Assembly (NCBI RefSeq): GCF_023073915.1
Contig: NZ_JADPKK010000004.1
Coordinates: 124,001 to 188,000 of the forward strand
Length of the DNA: 64,000 bases
Origin: Bradyrhizobium sp. 149
Lineage (GTDB): Bacteria; Pseudomonadota; Alphaproteobacteria; Rhizobiales; Xanthobacteraceae
Direction of reading: 5' to 3'
Positions 46,113 through 55,016 of the stretch are shown one piece after another; the first letter of the stretch is position 1, and each line of letters begins with the position of its first letter. The notes under the pieces are model-generated. The model saw nothing but the letters and a program-made list of their open reading frames with translations. It made no database searches and was not told the origin of the DNA. The position numbers and the translations under genes are program-made.

Positions 46113-47860
46113 CCCTGTCCTGCAATGCCCGGATTGCCCTCGACGCCTTTCAGCGTGACGCCGGAGCCGAGCCGCTCCTGAAACATCCGGCCCGAGCGCA
46201 GATATTTGGCCACCACATCCCACACCGGCGCGCCTTGCTGCCCGTTGACCGAGGCCCAGCCCGCGATCTTGTAGCGGTGGCTGGCGCTGAGCGCCTTACC
46301 GCCATTGAATCGCAGCTCCGAAATGCGGTTGCCGATCGCAGCCGTCGGCGTGCAGGTGTAGCTGAGCCCGCCGGCGCGCACCATGTCGCCGCCCTGCTGG
46401 TAATAAGGATCGGCGTTGAAGAGATTGTCGCAGATGTCTTCCAGCACGTCCTTGATCTGCGCGCCGGTCATCTCCTGCACGTAGGTCTCGGGATAGCTGA
46501 TCGCGGTTTCCGCGAGCAAATCCTCCATCGTCACCGCCTGGCCGGACAGCGCGGTGACGCCCCAGCGGAAGCCCGGCGACAGCGCGACCTCGGCGTCGAG
46601 CTCGGTGCGCAGCGCGGTGCAGATCAGCTCGTCGACCGGGCCGGCGAAATTGTCGCGGCGATACAGCAGGCGATCGGGCGTTGCGATCTTCTCCGACCAG
46701 TCGGTGACGAAGGGCGCCCGCAACCGGCCGATCAGTTCGGCCATCCCAGGATCGGGTTTCAACAGCTCGGAATAGACCGGCAGCAGATGATATTTGACGT
46801 CGCTGACCTTGCCCTTGTCGAGCGCGAGGTCGAGCACGGCCAGGAATTTTCCGTTGGAGCCGGCATTGGTGACGAGTGTCGTGCCGCTCGCGTTCTTCAC
46901 GGCGATCGGCTGCGGGATCGCATCATGGGTATGGCCGCCGAGGATGACGTCGATGCCGGTGACGCGGCTTGCGAGCTTGAGATCGACGTCCATGCCGTTG
47001 TGCGACAGCAGGATGACCGCATCGACCTTGTCGGTGCCGCGCAAGCCGTCGACATGCTTCTGGAGCTCTTTCTCGCGGATGCCGAAGGACCAGTCCGGCG
47101 TGAACCGCTTGGGATGCGCGATCGGCACGTAAGGGAAGGCCTGACCGACGATCGCGACGCGATGGCCGCCGAGCTCCTTGATCACCGAGGGCTTGAACAC
47201 GCGCCCCGTCGCCTTGTCGAACGCGGCGGCGTCGTTGAATGCGGCTTCCTCGGTGAGAAAAACGTTCTGCGCCAGAAACTCACCCCTGAAGCGCTCGAGA
47301 TTGTCGCGCAGCGCCTGCTCGCCATAGGTGAATTCCCAATGCCCGGTCATCGCTTCGATGCCGAGCAGGTTTGCGGCCTCGACCATGTCGCGGCCCTGCA
47401 GCATGTTGGCGAGTCCTGTGCCCTGCCAGAGATCGCCGCCGTCGACGAGGAGCGAACGTGATTCGCCGACGTCGCCGCGCAAGCGGTCGATCAGGGTCTT
47501 CAGATGGGCGAAGCCGCCGAGCTTGCCGAAGCGGCCTGCGGACTTCTCGAACTCGGAGCAGCTGAAGGCATAGGCATCCGCGCTGTCGGGCCTGATGCCG
47601 AAATGGTCGAGAAAGGCGCGGCCGACCAGATGCGGCGGCCGTCCCGCCATCTCGCCGATCCCGATATTGACGCTGGGCTCGCGAAAATAGACCGGATTGA
47701 GTTGTGCGTGCGTGTCGGTGAGGTGAAGGATGCGCGCATTGCCGAACCGTTCGATGTCGTAAATGCTCGCGGCCTCAGTGCCGCGCGCAGGCCGCGGCAG
47801 GCTGAGCGATGCGGCAGCAAGACCTGCACTCTTCAGGAAATCGCGGCGGCGGATCGCCAT
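46109..47860 (-). CDS. soxB: SoxB thiosulfohydrolase
   Basis: 583 residues. A Tat signal (RRRDFLKSAGLAAASLSLP) exports the folded dimanganese enzyme. It belongs to the 5'-nucleotidase/metallophosphatase-like superfamily: metal-site motifs LTDTHAQ (Asp49, His51), VDGGDLWQG, GHWEFTYG, LSHNGMD and GGHTHD are intact. SoxB hydrolyses sulfate from the SoxYZ-bound cysteine S-sulfonate in the periplasmic Sox cycle. It is 55 bases downstream of the soxK-like gene and its stop overlaps the DsrE-like start. Confidence 0.95.
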   Translation of the reverse strand: MAIRRRDFLKSAGLAAASLSLPRPARGTEAASIYDIERFGNARILHLTDTHAQLNPVYFREPSVNIGIGEMAGRPPHLVGRAFLDHFGIRPDSADAYAFSCSEFEKSAGRFGKLGGFAHLKTLIDRLRGDVGESRSLLVDGGDLWQGTGLANMLQGRDMVEAANLLGIEAMTGHWEFTYGEQALRDNLERFRGEFLAQNVFLTEEAAFNDAAAFDKATGRVFKPSVIKELGGHRVAIVGQAFPYVPIAHPKRFTPDWSFGIREKELQKHVDGLRGTDKVDAVILLSHNGMDVDLKLASRVTGIDVILGGHTHDAIPQPIAVKNASGTTLVTNAGSNGKFLAVLDLALDKGKVSDVKYHLLPVYSELLKPDPGMAELIGRLRAPFVTDWSEKIATPDRLLYRRDNFAGPVDELICTALRTELDAEVALSPGFRWGVTALSGQAVTMEDLLAETAISYPETYVQEMTGAQIKDVLEDICDNLFNADPYYQQGGDMVRAGGLSYTCTPTAAIGNRISELRFNGGKALSASHRYKIAGWASVNGQQGAPVWDVVAKYLRSGRMFQERLGSGVTLKGVEGNPGIAGQG

Positions 47861-47915
47861 CCAGAAATTCTCCGCGCCCTCTCATGGTCGCAAGGCTGTT
47901 GCAAGAGCGGACAGT

Positions 47916-48221
47916 CTAGCGGATTTCCATCGCCTTCCAGGCTTCTTTTTCGGAAATCGCCTGGAAGATCGAGGCCTTGGCCAGCGCCTCGGCCTCCTTG
48001 GCTGCGGCCACGGCGCGGTTGAAATCGCCGCCATCGCCCGCCTTCTTCGCTGCGGCCAGCGCCGAGACGGTCACGGTCCATTGGTGGCGCAAGCTGGCAG
48101 CCTCCTTCGATGCGGCTTCGGCGGCGGAATAGGCCGACTTGTAATCCGCCTCATTTGCCGCGCGCGCCGCCGGCGCGAGGCTTAGGGCAAGCAGCATGGC
48201 GAGAGGAAGTGACAGCTTCAT
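47916..48221 (-). CDS. SoxXA-binding protein-like (SoxK-like) small periplasmic protein
   Basis: 101 residues. A signal peptide (KLSLPLAMLLALSLAPAARA) is followed by an alanine- and glutamate-rich helical domain (YKSAYSAAEAASKEAASLRH ... FNRAVAAAKEAEALAKASIF). Small helical periplasmic proteins at this position in sox operons are SoxXA-binding proteins (SoxK) that stimulate the cytochrome. The assignment rests on context and composition more than motifs. It overlaps soxA by four bases (ATGA). Confidence 0.75.
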   Translation of the reverse strand: MKLSLPLAMLLALSLAPAARAANEADYKSAYSAAEAASKEAASLRHQWTVTVSALAAAKKAGDGGDFNRAVAAAKEAEALAKASIFQAISEKEAWKAMEIR

Positions 48222-49084
48222 GGCCGCGCTCCAGGTCCTGATATCGGCAGGCCGTTGGCGACGTAGGACAGGAAATATTCGACGTCGCGATATTCATCCG
48301 CCTGCGGGTCCAGCGGAACCGCGCGGGTCTGGCTGTTGCAGGTGACGAAACGGCGGCTGGTCGTGCCCATGCCGCTCCATTCGGAGCGGTAGATCGGCAT
48401 CGCGTTCAAAATGCCGAGCGCCGGCGCCAGGATCTCGGCGCGGATGCGCTCGCCCGGGCTCTGCACATGGCAGCTCGCGCAGGAGAAATTCATCTGGCCG
48501 CGGCGCGTGTAGAAATAGCGCTTGCCGTTCTCGAACGCCGCGAGCGCGCGGGGATCGTCGGGAATCTTGATGTCCATCGGCTTGCCGCGCGAGGTGAAGG
48601 CCATGTAGGCGGTGAGCGAGGCCATCTCGTCCTTGACATAGGAATAGGGCGCCTCGCCATTGGCCTCGCGGCAGCGGTTGAGCGCCAGCTCCAGCGTGAC
48701 GACCTTGCCTTCCTTCTCGTCGAAATAAGGATAGTTCTGGCGGATGCCGATGCCGCCGTTCGGGAAGCAGTCGGCATAGGTCTTGCCGTTCTTGAACGGG
48801 GTGGCGAACATCTCCTTGCCGGCGTCGAGCGCGAACTCGTAGGGCGGGAATTCCTCCTTCTCCTGCCACTGCCGCTTCATGTCCTCGTTCATCGAATAGG
48901 GGCCGTTGACGAAATCCTCGTGCTTCACGGTCGGGAATTTCTGGAAGAAGAAGTTCTGGAACGCTTTCGCATCGGCAACGGGATCGATCTTGTCGGCCGC
49001 AACCACGCGCGCAGAGGTGAGGGCGAACGCGACAAGCGCGGCGCTCAACGAGCCAAGCAGGATGGAAGAGCGGGCCTTCATCAC
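48218..49084 (-). CDS. soxA: SoxA, sulfur-oxidation c-type cytochrome subunit
   Basis: 288 residues with a signal peptide (SSILLGSLSAALVAFALTSA). The single heme motif CASCH (202-206) and the downstream Cys249 in FVTCNSQTR, the site of the axial cysteine/persulfide ligand, mark the catalytic C-terminal half. The N-terminal half has no CxxCH but does have Cys106 and Cys138, so the second heme of diheme SoxA is absent, perhaps replaced by a disulfide. SoxAX couples thiosulfate to the SoxY cysteine. It overlaps soxZ upstream (ATGA) and the soxK-like gene downstream. Confidence 0.94.
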   Translation of the reverse strand: MMKARSSILLGSLSAALVAFALTSARVVAADKIDPVADAKAFQNFFFQKFPTVKHEDFVNGPYSMNEDMKRQWQEKEEFPPYEFALDAGKEMFATPFKNGKTYADCFPNGGIGIRQNYPYFDEKEGKVVTLELALNRCREANGEAPYSYVKDEMASLTAYMAFTSRGKPMDIKIPDDPRALAAFENGKRYFYTRRGQMNFSCASCHVQSPGERIRAEILAPALGILNAMPIYRSEWSGMGTTSRRFVTCNSQTRAVPLDPQADEYRDVEYFLSYVANGLPISGPGARP

Positions 49085-49392
49085 GAGATCTTCGCGGTGG
49101 TCGTGTCCGACCCACCCTTGTTATCGGTCCAGGAGACCTTGAGGTCGTCGCCCTTCTTGGCCCCCTTGAAGCTGAACTTGACGTAGGGGTCCTTCGAGAC
49201 CGCGGTGCCCCAATCGGCAACGAAGACGTCCTTGCCGTTACATTCGAATTTCAGCTGCTGGATGTAATGCGCCGGGATCAGCTCGCCTTTGGCGTCCTTG
49301 ACCAAGCCGGTATCCATGGGATGCTGGATCAGCGCCTGCACTTCGGTGATGTCGCCGTTGGCGGTGGCGCGGACGCGAATGCTGGATGCCAT
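49081..49392 (-). CDS. soxZ: SoxZ, thiosulfate-carrier complex subunit
   Basis: 103 residues with no signal peptide, the usual SoxZ length. Signature parts are IRVRATANGDITEVQALIQH, then PMDTG, and HYIQQLKFECNGKDVF, matching the immunoglobulin-like SoxZ fold. It forms the SoxYZ carrier and is exported bound to SoxY. It lies 15 bases after soxY. Confidence 0.94.
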   Translation of the reverse strand: MASSIRVRATANGDITEVQALIQHPMDTGLVKDAKGELIPAHYIQQLKFECNGKDVFVADWGTAVSKDPYVKFSFKGAKKGDDLKVSWTDNKGGSDTTTAKIS

Positions 49393-49407
49393 CTCGATCT
49401 TCCTCGC

Positions 49408-49893
49408 TTAGCCGCCGCAGCCGCCGACGGTGACCTTGACCTCTTTGGTCGCGCTGTAGAGCTTGCCGTCGGCTTCCACGATCGCGACCACGTTGGTGGT
49501 CTTGGCCATCTTCAGCCGGTTGGCAATGCTCGGGATCGTGCCGTCGGGAATCTTGTAACTCGCAGCCAGCGCGCTCGGGTTCTCGGCCACGAAGAACGAG
49601 ATGGAGGTGACCTTGTCGAGCGTCGTCGTCACCGAGATCGGCACGACGCCGCCGTTCTCGGCGATCTCGGGGGCATCCAGCTTGACCTTGTCGGAGGGCT
49701 CGGCGGTCTTGCCGTAGAGTGCCTTGACGGCATCCGCCTCGCTCTTCTGCTTGAAGGCCTCTTCCGGATATTTGTCGTTGGCTGCGGCGCGCGCGGGTGT
49801 GAACGGCAGGTTGCCGAGGCCGAGCAGCGCGACCGAGGCTGCGCCCTGAAGGATCAGGCGCCGCGTCGCGAAAGGGCCGGTGAAGGCGGTCAT
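49408..49893 (-). CDS. soxY: SoxY, covalent sulfur carrier
   Basis: 161 residues. The twin-arginine-like leader (TRRLILQGAASVALLGLG) is followed by the carrier domain and the exposed C-terminal swinging arm VTVGGCGG, whose Cys159 binds sulfur intermediates. The start at 49893 has a good AGGAGA site. It lies 37 bases after soxX and 15 before soxZ. Confidence 0.95.
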   Translation of the reverse strand: MTAFTGPFATRRLILQGAASVALLGLGNLPFTPARAAANDKYPEEAFKQKSEADAVKALYGKTAEPSDKVKLDAPEIAENGGVVPISVTTTLDKVTSISFFVAENPSALAASYKIPDGTIPSIANRLKMAKTTNVVAIVEADGKLYSATKEVKVTVGGCGG

Positions 49894-49930
49894 CAAAGGT
49901 CTCCTAACCAATCTCTTGGCGTGCCGGCGG

Positions 49931-50284
49931 TCACAGGGTCTGCAGGAAATCAACGATCGCGCTGATCTCCTGTTCGGTCAAAATCCGGTTCCGGCCGAAT
50001 GGCGGCATCATGGTCTGCGGATTGCGCTTGGTCTCGTCGAAGATGATCGCGGTGAGCTCGTTGCGATCGGGGTATTTGGCCTTGAGGTCCTTCAGTTCCG
50101 GCCCGATCGTTCCCGGCAGGTCGCCGCCCTTGATGACGTGGCAGGTCAGGCAATTGCCCTTGCCGCGGTCGAAAGCGAGTTTCTGGCCGTCCGCCACGGC
50201 GGACTGCGCCCGCGCCGGGCTCGCGGCGAGGCTGGCGACGATGGCCAGCATGAGGAACAGAGGCTTCCGGGAAAGGGCGGTCAA
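49931..50284 (-). CDS. soxX: SoxX, sulfur-oxidation c-type cytochrome subunit
   Basis: 117 residues from the TTG at 50284. The leader reads TALSRKPLFLMLAIVASLAA and is cleaved near ARA-QSA; heme motif CLTCH is at 45-49 and the axial methionine is Met92 or Met93 of TMMPPFG. It pairs with SoxA. There is no upstream in-frame ATG: the frame's earlier candidates are TTG codons, and the only ATG (50251) would remove the charged part of the signal peptide. GGAA stands before the chosen TTG. It is the first gene of the sox operon. Confidence 0.9.
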   Translation of the reverse strand: MTALSRKPLFLMLAIVASLAASPARAQSAVADGQKLAFDRGKGNCLTCHVIKGGDLPGTIGPELKDLKAKYPDRNELTAIIFDETKRNPQTMMPPFGRNRILTEQEISAIVDFLQTL

Positions 50285-50556
50285 GGCATCATTCCAAGGC
50301 GTTATATCGATGATCTCGTTGGCGCAATATAGTGTTTCCAAAGCACAAAGGGCATCGCCTGACAATCAAGACTATGCACGCGACAAAATGGAGTTAATGT
50401 CTTCCGCATTGCAACTAAAGAGATTATTTGTTCAGCCGATTTGGCCCACGAGTTTGGCCTAGAAGTTAAGGGCCAAGGCGTCGGCCGGCTGTTTCCAGGG
50501 CGTTTGGGCGCTCATCCTGTTTTCATCGCGTTCTCGTTTTTTCAAGGGGACCTCAC

Positions 50557-51228
50557 TTGGCTGAATATGTCGTCGAATTCGGCAGGGATGGCGGTCGGGT
50601 CGAGTCGGACGGGCGGCTCGATGCGCCGGCATTTCATCGCAATCACGAGGCGCTCTGGGCGGCACTGGAAAAGTATCTCGCCGGCTGCACCGGCAACGTG
50701 GTCGAGCTCGGCAGCGGAACCGGCCAGCATGTGGTCCACTTCGCCCGTCACACGCCCGGCCTGATCTGGTGGCCCAGCGATCTCAACCAGCGCCACCTCA
50801 AGAGCATTGAGGCCTGGCGCGTTCATGCCGGCCTGCAAAACATCCGCAGCCCGCTGCGGATCGATCTCACCGATCCCGACTGGTGTCCGGAGATGAAGAA
50901 TGGGCAGGCGCCGACAAGTCTTGCCGCCGTGTTCTGCGCCAATGTCATCCACATCGCGCCATGGGAGGTAGCCGAGGGCTTATTCGCCGGTGCCGGCCGC
51001 TATTTGCGGGCTGACGGCAAGCTGTTCCTCTACGGCCCCTTCAAGCGCGATGGCAAGCACACGGCGCTCAGCAACGCCGTGTTCGACACGTCCTTGCGTG
51101 AAGGCAATCCCGACTGGGGCGTGCGCGACATCAGCGATGTCGAGACGCTCGCGCGCGGGGTGGGCCTCCGCCTCGTCGATACGGTCGACATGCCGGCGAA
51201 TAATTTCACGTTGGTGTTTGCGCGATAG
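50557..51228 (+). CDS. DUF938 family protein (SAM-dependent methyltransferase-like)
   Basis: 223 residues. A Rossmann-type fold begins with NVVELGSGTGQHVVHFARH, the SAM-binding glycine loop, and goes on with PSDLNQRHLKSIEAW and AVFCANVIHIAPWEVAEGLF, all typical of DUF938. A methyltransferase activity is suggested by the fold, but substrates of this family are not established. The TTG at 50557 follows AAGGGGA with a six-base gap; no ATG is in a better position. It is divergent from the sox operon, with 272 bases between. Confidence 0.88.
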   Translation: MAEYVVEFGRDGGRVESDGRLDAPAFHRNHEALWAALEKYLAGCTGNVVELGSGTGQHVVHFARHTPGLIWWPSDLNQRHLKSIEAWRVHAGLQNIRSPLRIDLTDPDWCPEMKNGQAPTSLAAVFCANVIHIAPWEVAEGLFAGAGRYLRADGKLFLYGPFKRDGKHTALSNAVFDTSLREGNPDWGVRDISDVETLARGVGLRLVDTVDMPANNFTLVFAR

Positions 51229-51233
51229 AGGTT

Positions 51234-51316
51234 GTCATGCCCGGGCTTGTCCCGGGCATCCACGTTCTTCATGCACTAGGCCGAGGCGTGGAGGCCGGGA
51301 CATGCCCGGCCATGAC
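51234..51316. repeat. GTCATGCCCGGGC-type palindromic repeat
   Basis: Begins TGTCATGCCCGGGCTTGTCC and ends GGGACATGCCCGGCCATGAC. It lies between converging DUF938 and oligopeptidase genes. A degraded half-copy is at 62270-62299. Confidence 0.7.
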
Positions 51317-51342
51317 GACGCGGAGGCATCTGCGCCCAAGCG

Positions 51343-53409
51343 CTAGCCTTCATCCAGCCAGCCGATCTTGTCCTTCAAGAACCGAAAGCCAAGCACCTCG
51401 AAGCCGGCGCGCTCCTTGTTGTCCTTGCCGTAGCCGTGGCCGCCCGCTTCCGGCTCGTAGAACCAGGCCTCGTAGCCCATGGCCTGGAGCTTTGCTGCCA
51501 TCTTGCGCGCATGGCCGGGATGGACACGGTCGTCGCGCCGCGTGGTGGCGATCAGGATCGGCGGATAGGGCTGGCCGGCTTTGACGTTGTGATAGGCGGA
51601 ATAGGTCTTCAGCCAGTCCCACTCCTCAGGCTTGTCGGGATCGCCATATTCCGCGATCCAGCTCGCGCCGGCGAGCAGCTTTGTGTAACGGCGCATGTCG
51701 ATCAGCGGGATGGTACAGAACAGCGCGCCGAAACGTTCGGGGTATCGCACCAGCATGTTGGTGATGAGGATGCCGCCGTTCGATCCACCCTGCGCGGCGA
51801 TGCGCTTTGCTGTGGTCACACCGCGGCGAACGAGATCGGCGGCGACCGCGGCGAAATCATCATGCGACAGCTTCTTGCCGGCGAGCCGGCCGGCATCGTG
51901 CCAGCGCGTGCCGAACTCCCCGCCGCCGCGCAGATTCGCCTGCACCGTGGTGCCACCGCGCTCCAGCCACAGCTTGCCGAGCGACGGATTGTAGTACGGC
52001 TTCACCGAATGGGCGAAGCCGCCATAGGCGCTCATATAGACCGGCGCATCGCCGCTCTCGCCAGCGGGGCCGGTCTGGATATAGGGAATGCGCTCGCCGT
52101 CGATCGAGATCGCCTCGTGCTGGGTGACCACGAGTCCGTCGGCGTTGAACGTTTTCGGCGCCTGTTTCAACACGGTCGGGCTCGCGACGCCGCGCTCCAT
52201 CAGCAGCAGCGCCGGCGGCGTCAGCGGATCCTGCACATTGGCCAGCAGGTCGCCATTGCTCTCGGAGGGATGGCGGTCCAGCGGCCAGACATCGACGACG
52301 CCGATCTGCGGCAGCCCGCCGAGTGTCTCGCGGCTCCAGCTCGTGGCCGATGGCGTGCAGATCTCGAATCGCGGCCGGAGCTCGTGGAGGATCGACAGCA
52401 CCAGCTTGGCCCCGGCCCAGAACAGACCCTGTAGGGCGCGGCGAGGTTCCGGCGCGAACAGGATCGCGAAATCGCGGCTGCCGGCGAGGAATGCCGAGAG
52501 CGACATGCCAAGCACGGTGTCGGCGGCATAAATTCTCCCCTGGATTGACCAGGCTTCGCGCAGCTTCATCGCGAACCAGTTGCCATGTGCCTGCATCCAG
52601 ACGCCGGTCGGCAGATCGAGCTTCGTCGTCGTGCCGTCGGCATCGCGCAGCCAGATCGCATGATTGAAGAAGTCGATCTGGTCGATGATCCAGCTGCGCG
52701 GGGCCGCTGCGGTGTCGTCGACCATGCCGGAGATCGCGATATGATCCGCCGTGGTCTCGATGATCCTCTGCGCCTGATCGACAGGCTGGCCGCGCCGCCA
52801 CAGCCGAACGGTGCGCGAATATCCCGAACTCGTCGCCATGCCTTCGCCATAGGCGCTCGACAGCAGCAACGTGTCGGCATCGAGCCAATCGGCGCCGCCC
52901 TTGGCCTCCGACAGCGCAAATCCGTCCTCAACGAAATTCTTGGTATCGAGGTCGAACTCCCGCAACGTGACGGCGTCGCTGCCGCCGCGCGACAGGCTCA
53001 AAATCGCTCGCGAGCTTCCCGGCTGTGTGGTGATGCCACTCAGCAGCCAGTCCTCGCCCTCACGCGCCGCGAGCTGGTCGACATCCAGCATGATCTCCCA
53101 CGCCGGATGCGGCTTGCGAAACTCCGCGAGCGAAGTCTTCCGCCACAGGCCGCGCGGGTTGGTCGCGTCCTTCCAGAGATTGTGCAGGTCGTCGCCGCGC
53201 CGGCTGACATAGGGGATGTTGTCGGGACGATCGTAGATCGCCGCGAGGATGTCGCGATCGCGCTCGAACGCTTTTCCACCAAACGCGTCGAGCGTCAGGC
53301 TGTTCTGCCGCGCGACGAAATCGAGCGCCAGCTTGCCTTCGATCTCCTCCAGCCAGAGCCAGGGATCGTCGTCGGGAGCGCTGAGCGTAGGCCTGTCGTC
53401 GACGGACAT
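51343..53409 (-). CDS. Prolyl oligopeptidase family serine peptidase (S9A-like)
   Basis: 688 residues. It has an N-terminal beta-propeller (about 80-420) and a C-terminal alpha/beta hydrolase domain with the nucleophile Ser543 in GGSNGG, Asp626/627 in RRDDRVHPGH and His658 in EAGGHGYGK. It cleaves peptides, often after proline. No signal peptide is seen, so it is probably cytoplasmic. The ATG at 53409 has GGAG eight bases upstream. Nothing nearby fixes its role. Confidence 0.93.
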   Translation of the reverse strand: MSVDDRPTLSAPDDDPWLWLEEIEGKLALDFVARQNSLTLDAFGGKAFERDRDILAAIYDRPDNIPYVSRRGDDLHNLWKDATNPRGLWRKTSLAEFRKPHPAWEIMLDVDQLAAREGEDWLLSGITTQPGSSRAILSLSRGGSDAVTLREFDLDTKNFVEDGFALSEAKGGADWLDADTLLLSSAYGEGMATSSGYSRTVRLWRRGQPVDQAQRIIETTADHIAISGMVDDTAAAPRSWIIDQIDFFNHAIWLRDADGTTTKLDLPTGVWMQAHGNWFAMKLREAWSIQGRIYAADTVLGMSLSAFLAGSRDFAILFAPEPRRALQGLFWAGAKLVLSILHELRPRFEICTPSATSWSRETLGGLPQIGVVDVWPLDRHPSESNGDLLANVQDPLTPPALLLMERGVASPTVLKQAPKTFNADGLVVTQHEAISIDGERIPYIQTGPAGESGDAPVYMSAYGGFAHSVKPYYNPSLGKLWLERGGTTVQANLRGGGEFGTRWHDAGRLAGKKLSHDDFAAVAADLVRRGVTTAKRIAAQGGSNGGILITNMLVRYPERFGALFCTIPLIDMRRYTKLLAGASWIAEYGDPDKPEEWDWLKTYSAYHNVKAGQPYPPILIATTRRDDRVHPGHARKMAAKLQAMGYEAWFYEPEAGGHGYGKDNKERAGFEVLGFRFLKDKIGWLDEG

Positions 53410-53627
53410 GAACGAAACTCCGGAAGATCGCGGCGGATAGGATTTGATGGAGCGCAAGCCGTCAAGTGCGCGGCCCATTATCATCCGCCCGATTGCGTCA
53501 GAGGCATGGCCTGCGCCCGTTTGCGCCGGTTGCCCGCCCTCCCGTGCCCCGCCATAGTGCCGGGGATCAAGCGAGCCCTTGAAGGCCTTTGAAAGCCCCT
53601 CGAAAGCCCGTTGGGGCGGAAATGCCG

Positions 53628-54875
53628 ATGCTGGATGTGACTGCAGCCGATGAGATCGCCGCCGACGCCCGCGTGCGCGCCAATGTGGTGCGCCTTGCCG
53701 CCGCGCAGGCGCTGACCGGCGCCAACTCGGCGGTGATCTTCGCGACGGGCTCGATCGTCGGTGCGACGCTTGCACCCGACGTCTCGTTCGCGACCGTGCC
53801 AATCTCGATGTATGTGCTCGGGCTCGCCGCCGGCACGTTGCCGACCGGCGCGATATCGCGCCGCTTCGGCCGCCGCGTGGCTTTCGTCGTCGGCACCGGT
53901 GTGGGCGCGCTGACCGGCCTGCTCGGCTGCTTCGCGATCCTGCACGCTTCGTTTCCATTTTTCTGTCTGGCGACCTTTCTTGGCGGCCTCTACGGCGCGG
54001 TGGCGCAGTCCTATCGCTTCGCTGCTGCCGACGGCGCCAGTGCGGCCTATCGGCCGAAAGCCGTGTCCTGGGTGATGGCGGGCGGCGTGTTCGCCGGCGT
54101 GCTCGGTCCGCAGCTCGTGCAATGGACCATGGATGTCTGGCAGCCTTATCTGTTCGCCTTCAGCTTCCTGGTCCAGGCTGCTGTCGCGCTGGTCGCGATG
54201 GGCATCGTCGCCGGGGTCGACATGCCGAGACCGGCACCGGCCGATCTTCACGGCGGGCGGCCGCTGCTCGAGATCGTGACCCAGCCGCGGTTCATCGCGG
54301 CGGCGCTGTGCGGCGTCATCTCCTACCCCATAATGAATCTGGTGATGACCTCGGCGCCGCTTGCGATGAAGCTGTGCGGCCTAAGCGTTTCCGATTCCAA
54401 TTTCGGGATCCAATGGCACATCGTGGCCATGTACGGGCCGAGCTTCTTCACGGGTGCGCTGATCGCTCGCTTCGGCGCACGGAGGATCGTTGCCGTCGGC
54501 CTGCTGCTCGAGGCCGGCGGAGTTGGCATCGGGCTATCAGGCATCACCGCGGTGCATTTCTGGGCCACGCTGATCGTGCTCGGCATCGGCTGGAATTTCT
54601 CCTTCATCGGCGCCTCCGCGCTGGTGCTGGAGACGCACCGGCCGCAGGAGCGCAACAAGGTGCAGGCCTTCAACGACTTCCTGGTGTTCGGCATGATGGC
54701 GATCGGCTCGTTCTCGTCCGGCCAATTGCTCGCCAGTTACGGCTGGTCCGCGGTGAATATGGTGGTGTTTCCGCCTGTCGTGCTCGGCCTCGCCGTGCTC
54801 TCGCTCGCGTCCTGGGCTCGCCGCCGCAAAGCGCGGCTGGACGAGGCCATGGGCGAGTTCCCGGATGCGATCTGA
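53628..54875 (+). CDS. MFS transporter
   Basis: 415 residues with twelve predicted membrane helices. The motif TLPTGAISRRFGRRVAFVVG between segments 2 and 3 is the major facilitator signature, and GTGVGALTGLLGCFAILHAS follows in segment 3. The ATG at 53628 is seven bases after GGCGGA; the upstream TTG and ATG are less likely. Substrate unknown; similar proteins are usually annotated only as MFS. Confidence 0.88.
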   Translation: MLDVTAADEIAADARVRANVVRLAAAQALTGANSAVIFATGSIVGATLAPDVSFATVPISMYVLGLAAGTLPTGAISRRFGRRVAFVVGTGVGALTGLLGCFAILHASFPFFCLATFLGGLYGAVAQSYRFAAADGASAAYRPKAVSWVMAGGVFAGVLGPQLVQWTMDVWQPYLFAFSFLVQAAVALVAMGIVAGVDMPRPAPADLHGGRPLLEIVTQPRFIAAALCGVISYPIMNLVMTSAPLAMKLCGLSVSDSNFGIQWHIVAMYGPSFFTGALIARFGARRIVAVGLLLEAGGVGIGLSGITAVHFWATLIVLGIGWNFSFIGASALVLETHRPQERNKVQAFNDFLVFGMMAIGSFSSGQLLASYGWSAVNMVVFPPVVLGLAVLSLASWARRRKARLDEAMGEFPDAI

Positions 54876-55016
54876 GGTGGCAGGAGGCTGTCAGCAACGT
54901 TGATACTTCGATCCAGGCCGAAGTGATTTCCGGGGCCTGGGTCGTTACATGATGCTCGTCATGGACAGGCGAGCGTGAAGCAAGGCGCTCGCGGGGGAAA
55001 AGAAGGACAAGCGCAA

